Below are positions 5,511-11,866 of a stretch of 11,866 bases of DNA, in pieces. The position numbers and the translations under genes are program-made. The notes under the pieces are model-generated. The model saw only the letters and a program-made list of their open reading frames with translations. It was not told where the DNA came from and did not search any database. This DNA comes from Chloroflexota bacterium (GTDB lineage Bacteria > Chloroflexota > Limnocylindria > QHBO01). Every line of letters starts with the position of its first letter. Position 1 is the first letter of the stretch. The stretch covers positions 1-11,866 of the forward strand of contig JAGXHP010000092.1 in the NCBI GenBank assembly GCA_024636135.1, read 5' to 3'.

Positions 5511-7034
5511 TCACGGAATCGCCACGAGCACCGGCTGCCAGATCGTCTGCGTAGCCGATGCCCCGGCGGGCCCGAGCTGTCTGGCTTCGGTGCCATCGGG
5601 CCTGACGATCCAGAGCTGTGGGCCAGGACCGTCGGCGGTGCCCAGGACCGTGTAGAGGACCCACTGGCCACTGGGCGACCATGAGGCACCGGCGATCCCG
5701 GCCTCGGCACGAGCGATGATCGTCCCGGCCTGACCGGTGCCATCGAGGAGCACGAGACCATCGGGCGTCGGCACCAGCATCGATGAGCCGTCAGGTGACC
5801 ATTGGGGGTTGCCCGTGACTGCGGTGCCGTTCAGGAGCACCTCCGGCTCGCCGCCGGCCGAAGGCACGATAAACGCCTGCGTCGGCTGCTCGCCGCTCAG
5901 GTCGAAACGGACAAAGCCGATGCTTACACCGTCGGGCGACCAGGAGAAGGCTCCCTCGTACGCCGGCCCGGTCAGCTTGCGCAGATTGCTGCCGTCCGCG
6001 TCGACCACGAAGATGGCGCCTGGGATGTCGCCGGCGATCGGTCCGGCGTCAGCGCACTCGGCGCAGTCGCGCCCCACGAAGGCGAGTCGGCTCCCATCCG
6101 GCGACCACGACAGCAGCCCAGCGCCGACTGCGCTGCCGATCGTCCGCGGGTTGGCACCTGCGTCGCTGACAACGATCCCGTTCAGGCCGATCCAAGCCAG
6201 GCGTCCGTCTGGCGACCACGCGGGCGCGTATGCATCGACCGCTACCTCACGGCGGTCGGTGCCGTCCCCATTCATCACCACGACCGACGTTCCGGCGGCC
6301 ATAGCCACCTCGGCCGCAATAGCGCTCCCGTCCGGCGAGAAGCTCCAGTCGAGAACGTCGTCCGGCGCAACCGTGGCGATGTCGGCGTCGCCGAAGGGCG
6401 TGACTCGCACGTAGACCGCCTCGTTCCCGCAGCCGACACATCGGAATGCGATCGCGCCGTCCTCCACCAGCCGCAGCCAGTCGTGGTCCCGTCCAGCAGC
6501 CACCCAACCCGTGATAGTCGTACGCGGCCCGATGCGGACCTCGTACCAGTCCATGCCGTCAGCCGTCTCGACTTTCCCCGACGTGCCCATCAGCTGGCCA
6601 CGGCGCAGCGTGGCGACCACGTCGCCAGCGCCCGACGGCTCGCTTCGAAGGCGCAGCCCGTCGGCCTCAGCGAAGAGGATCCTGCCAGCCAGGCTGGCCG
6701 GGGCTGCTGTCTCGAGAGGAGTGGCCGGTGTGCTCGGCTGCGTGCTTGACGACGATACGGGGCCGGGGCTCGTGACCGTCGACGCGCTCGGCTCGGGAGA
6801 GGCGCTGGCGTCGACTATCACCGGCAGTCGGAGCAGCCCGGAGCCGACCGCCAGCGCGGCGACGAGGGTCGCCAGCAGCAAGGCCGCCGCCAGCAGCAGG
6901 AACGGTGATCGTCGAGGGGTGGCGTTGCGAGCCGTGAGGCTGAGACGCCCGAACAGCGCATCGGCGAAGGCCGGATCCGGCTCACGGTCAGCCTCCAGCG
7001 CGCGGAGCAGCCCACGGATCTGGTCGTCATGCAT
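5511..7034 (-). CDS. Membrane SH3/PD40 beta-propeller protein, probable sigma regulator
   Basis: This 507-aa protein starts at an ATG (7032-7034) that overlaps the sigma factor's last 8 bp, with GGAG about 9 nt upstream inside the sigma gene, so the two are translationally coupled. Order: cytoplasmic head of about 42 residues (MHDDQIRGLLRALEADREPD and following), one membrane helix (about 44-68), a Ser/Pro/Thr-rich spacer (75-112), a bacterial SH3-like domain (about 117-190, with LRLRSEPSGAGDVVATLRRG and later TGWV), then six PD40/TolB-type motifs of the form W-S-P-D-G at about 231, 273, 310, 365, 412 and 452. The topology suggests an outside sensor propeller and an inside tail that could hold the sigma factor. 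The HxxxCxxC zinc anti-sigma motif is absent, so the anti-sigma role rests on gene order and topology. Cys pairs CVGC (199) and CAEC (324) lie in the outer part. Confidence 0.8.
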   Translation of the reverse strand: MHDDQIRGLLRALEADREPDPAFADALFGRLSLTARNATPRRSPFLLLAAALLLATLVAALAVGSGLLRLPVIVDASASPEPSASTVTSPGPVSSSSTQPSTPATPLETAAPASLAGRILFAEADGLRLRSEPSGAGDVVATLRRGQLMGTSGKVETADGMDWYEVRIGPRTTITGWVAAGRDHDWLRLVEDGAIAFRCVGCGNEAVYVRVTPFGDADIATVAPDDVLDWSFSPDGSAIAAEVAMAAGTSVVVMNGDGTDRREVAVDAYAPAWSPDGRLAWIGLNGIVVSDAGANPRTIGSAVGAGLLSWSPDGSRLAFVGRDCAECADAGPIAGDIPGAIFVVDADGSNLRKLTGPAYEGAFSWSPDGVSIGFVRFDLSGEQPTQAFIVPSAGGEPEVLLNGTAVTGNPQWSPDGSSMLVPTPDGLVLLDGTGQAGTIIARAEAGIAGASWSPSGQWVLYTVLGTADGPGPQLWIVRPDGTEARQLGPAGASATQTIWQPVLVAIP

Positions 7035-7578
7035 CGTTCTGATCTCCGTATGCGACCCGGAATGCCTCTCGGGCGCGAGCGAGCAGTGATTCGGTGGCCT
7101 TCTCCGTGCGACCGATAGCCGAGGCGACCTCGCGGACTGAGAGGCCATCGAGGTAACGGAACAGGAGCGCCAGGCGCTGGTCGGCCGGAAGCCGGCGCAG
7201 CGTGGCCTCGACCGCATTGCGGGTCTCGACGCTCTGCCAGCGGGTATCGATGCCGGTACGGTGCGCGTTGATGAGCTGGTCGTGGCGGCGCGTCTCGCGC
7301 GCGTGACGACGGTAGTGGTCGATGAGCCGATTGCGCGCGATGGCGCAAAGCCAGGTCAGCACGTCGGATCGTCCATCGAATCGGTCCCGATTGCGGAGCG
7401 CTGCGACGAAGGTCTGCTGGGTCAGCTCCTCCGCGAGCGCATCGTCGCCGGCGCAGCGTGCGGCCAGATAGCGATAGACGCGCGGCAGGGTGGCGTCGTA
7501 CCAGTGGCGGAAGCGTGCTTCATCCCGTACGACGCTGGCGAGTTCTCCTCGCGTCACCACGGCCATGGGTTCGGTCAT
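7027..7578 (-). CDS. ECF-type RNA polymerase sigma-70 factor
   Basis: The 183-aa protein has the two-domain layout of extracytoplasmic-function sigma factors. Region 2 spans about residues 22-92 (FRHWYDATLPRVYRYLAARC, then ALAEELTQQTFVAALRNRDR and WLCAIARNRLIDHYRRH), which binds the -10 element and core polymerase. Region 4 is at about 120-172 (LRRLPADQRLALLFRYLDGL, SVREVASAIGRTEKATESLL), a helix-turn-helix for the -35 element. Regions 1.1 and 3 are absent, as expected. The start is uncertain: ATG 7578 is chosen, but ATG 7590, ATG 7566 and GTG 7629 are in frame and none has a clear Shine-Dalgarno. Its end overlaps the start of the membrane propeller protein, the usual position of an ECF regulator. 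A CGTCTAA element upstream suggests possible autoregulation. Confidence 0.92.
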   Translation of the reverse strand: MTEPMAVVTRGELASVVRDEARFRHWYDATLPRVYRYLAARCAGDDALAEELTQQTFVAALRNRDRFDGRSDVLTWLCAIARNRLIDHYRRHARETRRHDQLINAHRTGIDTRWQSVETRNAVEATLRRLPADQRLALLFRYLDGLSVREVASAIGRTEKATESLLARAREAFRVAYGDQNDA

Positions 7579-7632
7579 CTTGCACTTCATCCGATGGCGG
7601 CGTGCATCGCCCCATCCGCGATGCCTCACCCG

Positions 7633-7639
7633 TTAGACG
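7633..7639 (-). promoter_or_regulatory. Possible ECF-type -10 element (CGTCTAA)
   Basis: On the minus strand CGTCTAA lies about 55 nt before the chosen sigma start. CGTC/CGTCTAA is a common -10 element of ECF-dependent, often autoregulated, promoters. No convincing AAC-type -35 is found 16-18 nt further upstream, so the call is weak. Confidence 0.25.
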
Positions 7640-7798
7640 CTCCACCGCACCAAAATCCCTCGTCGGGTGCCACGATACCGCCTCTGTGCACCGGCGCAGA
7701 AGGTCCGGAGCCTCCACGCCGAAGAGCAGGAGCGCACACGACAGCCGTGCTCGCTGTGATGGGGATCCGAACCGAGGGCGCGCGCGCTGTGCTGGAAC

Positions 7799-8212
7799 CT
7801 ACAAAACCGCTGATGGCATCGGACGATGTAGGCGGGCAACCGCCATGCGAATCCCCGCCGCCAGGCCGATCAAAGTCGGAACGCCGACGAGCGCCTGGGC
7901 ATCCAGGCTGGCCGTCGTCATCACGATCCACATCGCCACGGCCAATGGAAGGAAGGCGGCCACGATGCCGGCCCACGCGCTCAGTGCGCGCCATCGTCCG
8001 GTAGCGACGACCCATGCGGCGGCCGCGAGCGAAAGCATGCCGACTCCGATGCCAGCGAAGACGAGCGGTGCATCGAATCGCGAGCCCGCGGTCAGGGCTT
8101 CCCAGGTATGCCCGGCGGTGAGCAGCAGCGCCCCACCTCCCACCACCGCGTACCATGCCCTTGCCAGGTCCAGGCTGCGCGATGGCTGGTCGTCCCCCAC
8201 GGTGGCGTTCAC
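7799..8212 (-). CDS. Four-helix integral membrane protein, paralogue of 3654-4029
   Basis: The 137-aa protein has a short polar head (MNATVGDDQPSRS) and four hydrophobic segments: about 20-36 (WYAVVGGGALLLTAGHTW), 49-68 (LVFAGIGVGMLSLAAAAWVV), 78-99 (LSAWAGIVAAFLPLAVAMWI) and 105-122 (ALVGVPTLIGLAAGIRMAV). It aligns throughout with the frameshifted gene at 3654-4029, so it shows what that gene looked like before the break. I recognise no named family; a generic small inner-membrane protein is the honest call. The GTG start (8210-8212) overlaps by 4 bp the stop of a small upstream ORF (8209-8448), which would supply translation by coupling since no Shine-Dalgarno is evident. The sigma gene lies about 220 bp downstream on the same strand. 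Confidence 0.75.
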   Translation of the reverse strand: MNATVGDDQPSRSLDLARAWYAVVGGGALLLTAGHTWEALTAGSRFDAPLVFAGIGVGMLSLAAAAWVVATGRWRALSAWAGIVAAFLPLAVAMWIVMTTASLDAQALVGVPTLIGLAAGIRMAVARLHRPMPSAVL

Positions 8213-8448
8213 ATGGATGTCGCCGGGTGCGCCGTGCCGTGGACCTGTAGCCTGTCAGACCATTGCGCGCCGGCCAGCCGCTCCGGCGCGCCCTGCCCGT
8301 CAAGGGAGAGGCACTCGCTCGCATCGGTCGGGCGGCCAAGGCCGACGGCATATGCGATCGCCCGCAGGATCATCGCGCGAGGGGTACCGCAGATTCGCAT
8401 CACATCGAGCATGACGAGGAATCTTAGCGCGATTTCGATACTCTTCAT
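8209..8448 (-). CDS. Possible small protein coupled to membrane gene
   Basis: This is a 79-aa ORF beginning MKSIEIALRFLVMLDVMRIC and continuing GTPRAMILRAIAYAVGLGRP, with a polar Gly/Ala-rich tail. In its favour are GC-rich third positions and a GTGA overlap with the next gene's start (8209-8212). Against it are the lack of a Shine-Dalgarno, of a recognisable family or of a clear upstream boundary. The N-terminal half could form an amphipathic or membrane-associated helix. It may be the tail of a decayed gene, as the DNA just upstream looks coding in a different frame. Confidence 0.35.
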   Translation of the reverse strand: MKSIEIALRFLVMLDVMRICGTPRAMILRAIAYAVGLGRPTDASECLSLDGQGAPERLAGAQWSDRLQVHGTAHPATSM

Positions 8449-8730
8449 GATCCAGCACGGCGCGAAGCAGGGGCAGATGCCCAGGTAGCGGACGATCGTC
8501 GTCGCCGTAGCCGATGACGGCCAGGGGCGGGACCCAGTCGAAGCGCGCGACCAGCGGATGCGGCACGACTGCGGGCGATCACGACCATCCCATCTTGCCG
8601 GCGCCGCTCGCGCTGGCCGAAGATGGTCCTATCGAGGCAGGCATCACGCCAGAGCCCGGATAGACGAGCTGCTGGAGTCCACAGCCCGACCCTGACCTTC
8701 GGGACATTGCCGGCGAGCGCCGGGCGACCG
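8449..8730. other. Unresolved, possibly decayed coding stretch
   Basis: No intact gene is supportable. On the minus strand around 8460-8575, a frame reading SPAVVPHPLVARFDWVPPLA, then VIGYGDDDRPLPGHLP, has strongly GC-rich third positions like a real gene. A TGA lies just upstream of it, and it loses that character after about 8460, where the 8209-8448 frame takes over. This looks like a remnant with frameshifts, of unknown family. Confidence 0.35.
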
Positions 8731-9138
8731 CTATGAGCGGTCCTCGTACAGCTCCTCGCGCAGAAGCTGGCTGATCGCGAACCGAGCCGCATCCTCGAAC
8801 GAAAGCTCGCCCTCGGATGCCGGGAGCTCGAGCATGAGCGCGAGGATGGTGGACAGGCCGCAGGTCTCGCAGTCGCCATTGGCGGTGACGAGATCGGCCA
8901 GCAGGTTGAGCGCCTGGTCGCGTCCGGCATCGGTGACCGGTTCTCCGTACTTCGTGAGCGCGGCGGTCAGCCGATCCTCGAGGTGATCGGACGCGCCGGC
9001 GGTGGCCGAGACCTCGAGTTCAGTCGGATGGCTGCCGGCCGGTCCGCCGGGTGCACCCGTCGGCGATTGGCATGCCGCGGCGAGAGTGAGGACGCAAGCG
9101 AGCCCGCACACCATGAGTGGGCGTGAAGGTGGAGTCAC
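8731..9138 (-). CDS. Small lipoprotein with CxxC motif
   Basis: The 135-aa protein starts at GTG 9136-9138 (MTPPSRPLMVCGLACVLTLA) and has a lipobox AAAC with Cys23. An in-frame ATG at 9114 would leave a shorter signal without the positively charged head, so the GTG is preferred; no Shine-Dalgarno precedes either. A Gly/Pro/Ser-rich tether (24-40) is followed by a mostly helical domain with a CETC motif (Cys90, Cys93), then STILALMLELPASEGELSFE and a C-terminal helix ending EELYEDRS. The Cys pair could be redox-active or bind metal, but no thioredoxin fold is visible. I recognise no family. It lies downstream of the LVIVD gene on the same strand, separated by a very strong hairpin, so it is probably transcribed separately. 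Confidence 0.75.
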   Translation of the reverse strand: MTPPSRPLMVCGLACVLTLAAACQSPTGAPGGPAGSHPTELEVSATAGASDHLEDRLTAALTKYGEPVTDAGRDQALNLLADLVTANGDCETCGLSTILALMLELPASEGELSFEDAARFAISQLLREELYEDRS

Positions 9139-9172
9139 ATCGTCAAGTCTGACACGGCTTTGAGGTTAGTGG

Positions 9173-9202
9173 CGCCGCGGCGGGACGGATCCCGCCGCGG
9201 CG
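9173..9202 (-). terminator. Strong 13-bp GC hairpin after the LVIVD gene
   Basis: Positions 9173-9185 and 9190-9202 are perfect reverse complements (13 bp, nearly all G/C), closed by the tetraloop CGGA. The hairpin begins 24 nt after the stop of the 635-aa gene and ends about 35 nt before the next start, the position of a terminator for the larger gene. There is no U-tract. Confidence 0.6.
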
Positions 9203-9226
9203 ACCCAGGTGAGCCAACCGTCCCGT

Positions 9227-11134
9227 CTACTTCTTTCCGGAACCGGCTCCCTTCTCCTTGAGGATGTAGAGGCCGCCGTTGCGGTCGGAGGCGTACAGCC
9301 ACGGCTCGTCGGCGACCTTGTAGATGCCCCAGAAGTTCTGGATCCCGCCGTTGCGAGCCTCGAACTCCGGTCCCGCCTCGTGGTAGCGGGCGATCTCCTT
9401 GGGGCTGTACGGATTGCTGATGTCCAGCACCAGCACGCCGTCGGAATACCAGGACAGGTAGGCCTTGGTGCCCTCGACGATGACGTTGTGCACCGAGTAG
9501 GTCCCGCGCGCGTCGCACTTGGCGGAATCGAATACCGCGAGTGCGCTGCACACCGTGTTGAAGGTGGAAGCCAGCACCGGGTTGGACGGGTCTGAGTAGT
9601 CCCAGATCCGAACGCCGCCCCACGGCGTGCTGGTGGTCAGGTTGTTCGAGACGACGATGGCCGCCGCCCCGGCCCCCGCGGCGTTCGCCAACTTCTCGGC
9701 GAACGAGCACGTGCCGCGGCGCACGACTGCCACATCCCCGGGGTCGATCGCCACGGCGTTGAGGATCGTGTCGACGTTACAGGCGCGCCCGATCCACACT
9801 GCCTCGCCGGTGATCGGTCCGGTGTCGGCCAGCTTCGGCTGATTTCCGGCACCCTCGACGGCAGGATAGACGTTGCCGGCCAGTAGGCCGCTGCTGACCG
9901 TCACGCTGCTGGCATCGACGGTCACGGTGTTCCCGGTCTGGTTGGCTTCGAACACGCCACCGGTGGACGTGCTGACCCCGACGCCCGGGATCGTGTTGGT
10001 CGCGTTCGTCCCGAAGGTGAAGTTGCTGAGGGGTCGAGTGGGCTCCCAGGCGTTGAAGTCCTCCTCCGTCTCGACCACGACGCTGCCATTGGCATTCGGC
10101 CAGGCGGCGTGGCTGTTGACCTCCCCATCGAGTGAGCCATTTGCCACGTCGATGGCGACGGAGACGACCTGCGGATCGCTCGGATCAGAGATATCGAGCA
10201 GCACGAGGCCGGCGTCCCAGCTCGAGAGATATGCCTGGGTACCGTCCGTTGAGATCGTCATGTCGTGGAGATACTTGTTGGCGGATGACCCGAAGCCGGT
10301 TCGCATCCAGCCGAAGATGGTGTCGAGAATCACATCGGGGTCGGTCTCGTTCGGGGGATCGAGGCTGCAGAACGACGCCGTGCAGAGCTCCTCCGCCCCC
10401 CAGGCGCCGACGAAGGTCGGATTGGTCGGGTCGGTGAGGTCGTAAATCTGGAAGCCGCCGAATTCACCCGAGGCCTGGAGGGCGACCAGGTCGCGGGTGC
10501 CCTGGGTGAAGAGGAAGAGGTTGTGAACGCCGACGTCGGTGACGCCGAACAGATCGCGTAGCGTGGCATTGCTGTCGTCGACCTGGACGTGGGCCAGGTG
10601 AATCGGTGCTCGCGGATTCGCGACATCGTAGACCTCAAAGCCGCCCGGGCCTCCGGCGCACGACTCATTCGAGTGGACGAGGATCGTGCCGCTGTTGAGG
10701 TTCGCGGCCTTGACATCGTTGATGCGGCTGCCCGCGACCGATGGGATCGGTCCGACCTCGACCGGCTTGCTGACGTTGTGGGTATCGAAGACCCGAACGC
10801 CGGAGCCGTTGTTGCCGCTGCCGTCGCCACACGGGCTGTTGAAGGTGCCGATGTACGTGTACTTGTTGAGTGTCCAGACGTCGGTCGTCGCGCCGGGAAG
10901 GAGGCGCACACCGCGCCCCGCGATGGCCAGGTTCTTGGTGACCTTGGCATTGGGGCCGCTGCTCACGATGCCTTCCACCTGGGCGTCGTGCTCCTCCATG
11001 GGCCCCGATGGATCGATGGGCTCAAGGCCGTCGGCCGGAGGGTCGTTGGCTGCCACCGGCGCGACGGCGGTCATGAGCAGCGCGATGGCTGCCCACAGCG
11101 CGATCAGGCGCAGCGATGGGGCATTCCTGGGCAT
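9227..11134 (-). CDS. Exported LVIVD-repeat protein with PA domain
   Basis: The 635-aa protein starts at ATG 11132-11134 behind a strong GAGGAGG about 6 nt upstream. A Sec signal peptide (hydrophobic LIALWAAIALLMTAVA, cleavage likely near APVAAND, residue 30) indicates export; there is no lipobox and no C-terminal anchor, so it is probably secreted. LVIVD-type propeller repeats carry the motif v-D-i-S-(D/N)-P-x-x-P: VYDVANPRAPIHLAHV (168), IYDLTDPTNPTFVGAW (230), LLDISDPSDPQVV (312), IWDYSDPSNPVL (510) and VLDISNPYSPKEI (569). Between the third and fourth lies a protease-associated (PA) domain, about 410-500, with DVAVVRRGTCSFAEKLANA and AGAGAAAIVVSNN. PA domains bind protein or cell-wall ligands. 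No catalytic triad is seen, so it is a binding or scaffold protein by inference. Several Cys (about 102, 159, 251, 256, 452, 476) could form disulfides. Confidence 0.88.
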   Translation of the reverse strand: MPRNAPSLRLIALWAAIALLMTAVAPVAANDPPADGLEPIDPSGPMEEHDAQVEGIVSSGPNAKVTKNLAIAGRGVRLLPGATTDVWTLNKYTYIGTFNSPCGDGSGNNGSGVRVFDTHNVSKPVEVGPIPSVAGSRINDVKAANLNSGTILVHSNESCAGGPGGFEVYDVANPRAPIHLAHVQVDDSNATLRDLFGVTDVGVHNLFLFTQGTRDLVALQASGEFGGFQIYDLTDPTNPTFVGAWGAEELCTASFCSLDPPNETDPDVILDTIFGWMRTGFGSSANKYLHDMTISTDGTQAYLSSWDAGLVLLDISDPSDPQVVSVAIDVANGSLDGEVNSHAAWPNANGSVVVETEEDFNAWEPTRPLSNFTFGTNATNTIPGVGVSTSTGGVFEANQTGNTVTVDASSVTVSSGLLAGNVYPAVEGAGNQPKLADTGPITGEAVWIGRACNVDTILNAVAIDPGDVAVVRRGTCSFAEKLANAAGAGAAAIVVSNNLTTSTPWGGVRIWDYSDPSNPVLASTFNTVCSALAVFDSAKCDARGTYSVHNVIVEGTKAYLSWYSDGVLVLDISNPYSPKEIARYHEAGPEFEARNGGIQNFWGIYKVADEPWLYASDRNGGLYILKEKGAGSGKK

Positions 11135-11613
11135 TGTCCGCCTCCTCGAATTGAGCTCCTCGCTGGCCGCCGCGGCGGTCCTTCCGCGGGGGCGGGAGCG
11201 TCGGATAGGTGTAGCACCGCGTCATGCCTCGTGTCGAGTCTCTTCGTGTGGCGGTGCTCGGCCGCACCGCATTTACCCGGTAGCCGGCCCGATTCGCGGC
11301 GCGGGCCGTGAGCCTGCAGGTCGGTCCGGCCGCCGCGCGGCGGTTCACACTCGGGGCCGCACGGCGCGTGATCCGGTGCGACACCTGGGACGGGAAGACG
11401 ACACGACACGGGGTGTGTCGCGCCGGAGGAACTCCCGGCGTTCTGCTACGGATACGGCGCGGCGCTGAAATCCACTCCAGGCGGCTGTAACGTCGATGCC
11501 GAGCAGGACCCGCCCGATGGCAACCGCGTGGCACGAACCATGACTATCGGATGAACCGCGATTGACTACCGCCAGGAGTGCTTCACTTGTCAGGCGCGTA
11601 CTCCTCGGCGTGA
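11135..11613. other. Non-coding upstream region of the LVIVD gene
   Basis: No frame on either strand has a recognisable domain or a supported start. The stretch holds the Shine-Dalgarno and possible promoter of the 635-aa gene, GC-rich palindromes near 11168 and 11330, and a small hairpin (CGACAC 11404-11409 with GTGTCG 11415-11420). Nothing else can be supported. Confidence 0.45.
11208..11237 (-). promoter_or_regulatory. Possible sigma-70 promoter of the LVIVD gene
   Basis: On the minus strand TCGACA (11232-11237) and TACACC (11208-11213) are spaced by 18 bp, about 75 nt before the start codon. The match to TTGACA/TATAAT is partial, which is common in GC-rich genomes, so confidence is low. 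Confidence 0.2.
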
Positions 11614-11841
11614 TCACCGCGGCGTCAGCGCACGCCCATCGCGCCAGATCTCCGCAAAGGCTTCGGTGGTCATGCTCTCCCGGGCCCGATCCAGGTAAAG
11701 CCGGTTGAGAACGGCATCGGCGGCGTGCTGACGCATCGAGATCCGCTCCCGCAAATGAGCGGCCGCGGCTGCCAATAGCACGGGTGATCGTGGTTGGCTG
11801 ATAGACCGCAGGGTCGCCACAGCCTCCAGGCCTTCGGCGAT
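11614..11841 (-). pseudogene. C-terminal relic of a LuxR/AAA-type large transcriptional regulator
   Basis: The frame reads EGLEAVATLRSISQP, then LLAAAAAHLRERISMRQHAA and RARESMTTEAFAEIWRDGRA, ending LTPR before TGA 11614-11616. This matches the conserved tail of large ATPase/TPR regulators common in Chloroflexota and Actinobacteria: ARLLGAAEALRERIG, then a helix, then ALGEEAFAAAWAEGRALT. Those proteins are typically 700-1100 aa. Here an in-frame stop sits just upstream (11848-11850), and the usual downstream LEEA helix is missing, so only about 75 residues remain. It is a relic, unless an assembly frameshift near 11845 hides an intact gene extending off the right edge. Confidence 0.6.
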
Positions 11842-11866
11842 CCCACTTCATCACAACATGTAGGGC

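Noticed and set aside
5802..6749. Plus-strand open frame of 315 codons inside the propeller gene
   Set aside because: Composition is Arg/His/Asp-rich without domains, and the opposite strand encodes a clear SH3/PD40 protein coupled to a sigma factor.
9135..9710. Minus-strand frame of 191 codons within the LVIVD gene
   Set aside because: It overlaps the LVIVD frame almost entirely and is Gly/Arg-rich; no domain or start signal.

Overview
The window is high-GC bacterial DNA. Its genes have strongly GC-rich third codon positions, it carries several lipoproteins with Ser/Thr/Pro-rich spacers, and some starts are GTG or lack a clear Shine-Dalgarno sequence. Together with an ECF sigma factor paired with a membrane beta-propeller protein and a large LVIVD-repeat exported protein, this suggests a soil or freshwater Chloroflexota (Limnocylindria-like) or, less likely, an actinobacterium. 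That placement is inference, because there is no rRNA or marker gene.

Left part (1-2440) is a recombination scar zone. A tandem-ACT-domain protein runs off the left edge on the minus strand. It is followed by the C-terminal relic of a tyrosine recombinase, a pair of IS21-like terminal repeats, a short att-like repeat, and a NarL-type histidine kinase that has lost everything before its ATPase domain. The partner LuxR/NarL response regulator is intact. Just after it lies a dense cluster of repeats resembling a recombinase attachment site, containing a second copy of the att-like repeat. Then come a second, different recombinase C-terminal relic and a small membrane-protein ORF that runs into it.

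Middle part (2440-5430) reads mainly on the plus strand. It holds a 56-aa CPCG/DUF1059-like protein, a 175-aa lipoprotein, a four-helix membrane protein broken by a +1 frameshift, and a 413-aa lipoprotein with five Asp-box motifs.

Right part (5430-11866) reads on the minus strand. An ECF sigma factor overlaps by 8 bp a 507-aa membrane protein with an SH3-like domain and six PD40 (TolB/WD40-like) motifs, presumably its regulator. Upstream of the sigma gene is an intact paralogue of the frameshifted membrane protein. Next come a poorly resolved stretch, a CxxC lipoprotein, a strong hairpin and a 635-aa exported LVIVD/PA-domain protein. The right edge holds the C-terminal relic of a large LuxR/AAA-type regulator.

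Most intact genes encode envelope or exported proteins and their regulators. I see no CRISPR array, tRNA, rRNA or convincing novel defence or biosynthetic system. The most unusual parts are the paired att-like repeats around the beheaded two-component system and the sigma/propeller pair, whose second protein lacks the usual zinc anti-sigma motif.
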